Below the pieces are notes generated by a model. It ran no database searches and was not told the origin of the DNA. It saw nothing but the letters and a program-made list of their open reading frames with translations. Both the position numbers and the translations under genes were made by a program. A stretch of DNA of 64,000 nt from NCBI GenBank assembly GCA_026826555.1, contig JAKSZT010000089.1, positions 1 to 64,000 on the forward strand. The letters run 5' to 3'. This document shows, one piece after another, positions 63,363-64,000 of this stretch; positions within the stretch are counted from its first letter, which is position 1; each line of letters opens with the position of its first letter. The DNA is from Tolypeutes matacus (taxonomy: Eukaryota; Chordata; Mammalia; Cingulata; Chlamyphoridae).

Positions 63363-63790
63363 ATGGTGGGAAGTGGATGTGGCTCAAGCAATTGGGCTCC
63401 CGTCTACCATACAGACGATTCCCGGGGCTTCCTGGTGAAAAGCAAGCTGGCCCGGGTGGCGAGCTGGCCCGAGTGGAGAGATGGCCCATGTGGAGTCTTG
63501 GCCTGCACGGAAGTGCTGGCCCACGCAGAGTGCTGGCCCACACAGAGAGCTGGCACAGCAAGATGACACAACAAAAAGAGACAAAGAAGGGAGACACTAA
63601 GAGATGCAACAGACCAGGGAGCTGAGCTGGTTCAAGAGATTAAGCAGCCTCTCTCCACTCCAGAAAGTCCCAGGATCAATTCCTGGTGCCACCTAAAGAG
63701 AAGACAAGCAGACACAGAACACCACACAAAGAGCAGACAGCGAGTGCAAAATGAGGGGGAGGGGGAATAAATAAATCTTTAAAAAAAAAA
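63363..63790 (+). repeat. Composite DAS-type SINE with GC-rich internal mini-repeats
   Basis: Heads at about 63,366 (GGTGGGAAGTGGATGTGGCTCAAGC) and about 63,618 (GGGAGCTGAGCTGGTTCAAG). Between them 'GCTGGCCC(A/G)' occurs repeatedly at 10-20-bp spacing. It ends TAAATAAATCTTT poly(A). A short CAGCATG/TAGCATG repeat flanks it. Confidence 0.85.
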
Positions 63791-63881
63791 ACCAGCATGA
63801 TATTGGTATAAAGATAATTTTTGATCAATGGAATCAAACTGAGGGTTCAGAAATAGATTCGCACCTCTATGGTAAGGAGGT

Positions 63882-63951
63882 ACTGGGGATTGAACCGGGG
63901 ACCTCATACATGCAAAGCAGGTTCTCAACCACTGAGCTACACCTGCTCCCA
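63882..63951 (-). repeat. tRNA-Ala-like SINE, closer to the tRNA than DAS copies
   Basis: On -, GGGAGCAGGTGTAGCTCAGTGG then GAGAACCTGCTTTGCATG, GAGGTCCCCGGTTCAATCCCC, AGTACCTCC. A and B boxes and the anticodon arm (TTTGCAT; UGC-type) of an alanine tRNA are recognisable. It lacks a clear 3' A-tail on - and is flanked by ATGGT on both sides. Probably a pseudogene/SINE rather than a working tRNA, because the stems are imperfect. Confidence 0.65.
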
Positions 63952-64000
63952 ATGGTCAACTGATCTCCCCTCCCTGAGATGGCTCCCTCATCTGTTTGTT

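Overview
This window is a piece of mammalian nuclear genome, almost certainly from an armadillo (Xenarthra, Dasypus-like). The main evidence is more than a dozen copies of a tRNA-Ala-derived SINE of the DAS type, many with clear target-site duplications (TSDs), together with abundant L1. There are no bacterial-type operons, CRISPR arrays or functional tRNA/rRNA genes. Most long open frames are accidental or come from L1.

Layout. (1) 1-6,665: GC-rich, minisatellite-rich DNA. It holds the exons of a regucalcin-like (SMP30 family) gene on the + strand that is broken by frameshifts and stops and is only moderately similar to ordinary mammalian RGN. (2) 6,671-7,122: a telomere-type (CCCTAA)n array, perfect in its core and degenerate on the right, directly abutting the end of the regucalcin-like relic. 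(3) 7.1-22 kb: old L1 fragments, a 418-bp solo LTR, a young 5'-truncated L1, a tandemly duplicated GC-rich segment, an endogenous-retrovirus pol/env relic, a second degenerate telomere-like array (16,845-17,038), SINEs and more old L1. (4) 22.1-28.5 kb: a multi-exon vomeronasal type-2 receptor (V2R) pseudogene, + strand. (5) 35.5-37.7 kb: the one clearly intact gene, C8orf33 (UPF0488 family), - strand, five coding exons and a CpG-rich promoter. (6) 38-50.6 kb: old L1, SINEs, a 100-N assembly gap in a SINE tail, an MLT1-like LTR, and a near full-length antisense L1. (7) 50.66 kb to the end: one old sense L1 into which at least nine later insertions are nested. These include an ERVL-type solo LTR, a hAT-type DNA transposon, a younger L1 carrying a ~550-bp 3' transduction, an antisense L1, a CDC42 processed pseudogene and several SINEs.

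How it fits together. In human, C8orf33 is the most distal gene of 8q, transcribed toward the telomere. Here it is transcribed leftward and the telomere-type array lies to its left in the orientation expected of a left chromosome end (CCCTAA on +). The window therefore looks like an armadillo subtelomere homologous to 8qter. The regucalcin-like segment is either the still more distal subtelomere or DNA joined to an old telomere. The strongest novel items are the regucalcin paralog relic, its junction with the telomere array, and the L1 3' transduction inside the nested L1 locus. All identifications are by eye; exon borders and repeat family names should be treated accordingly.
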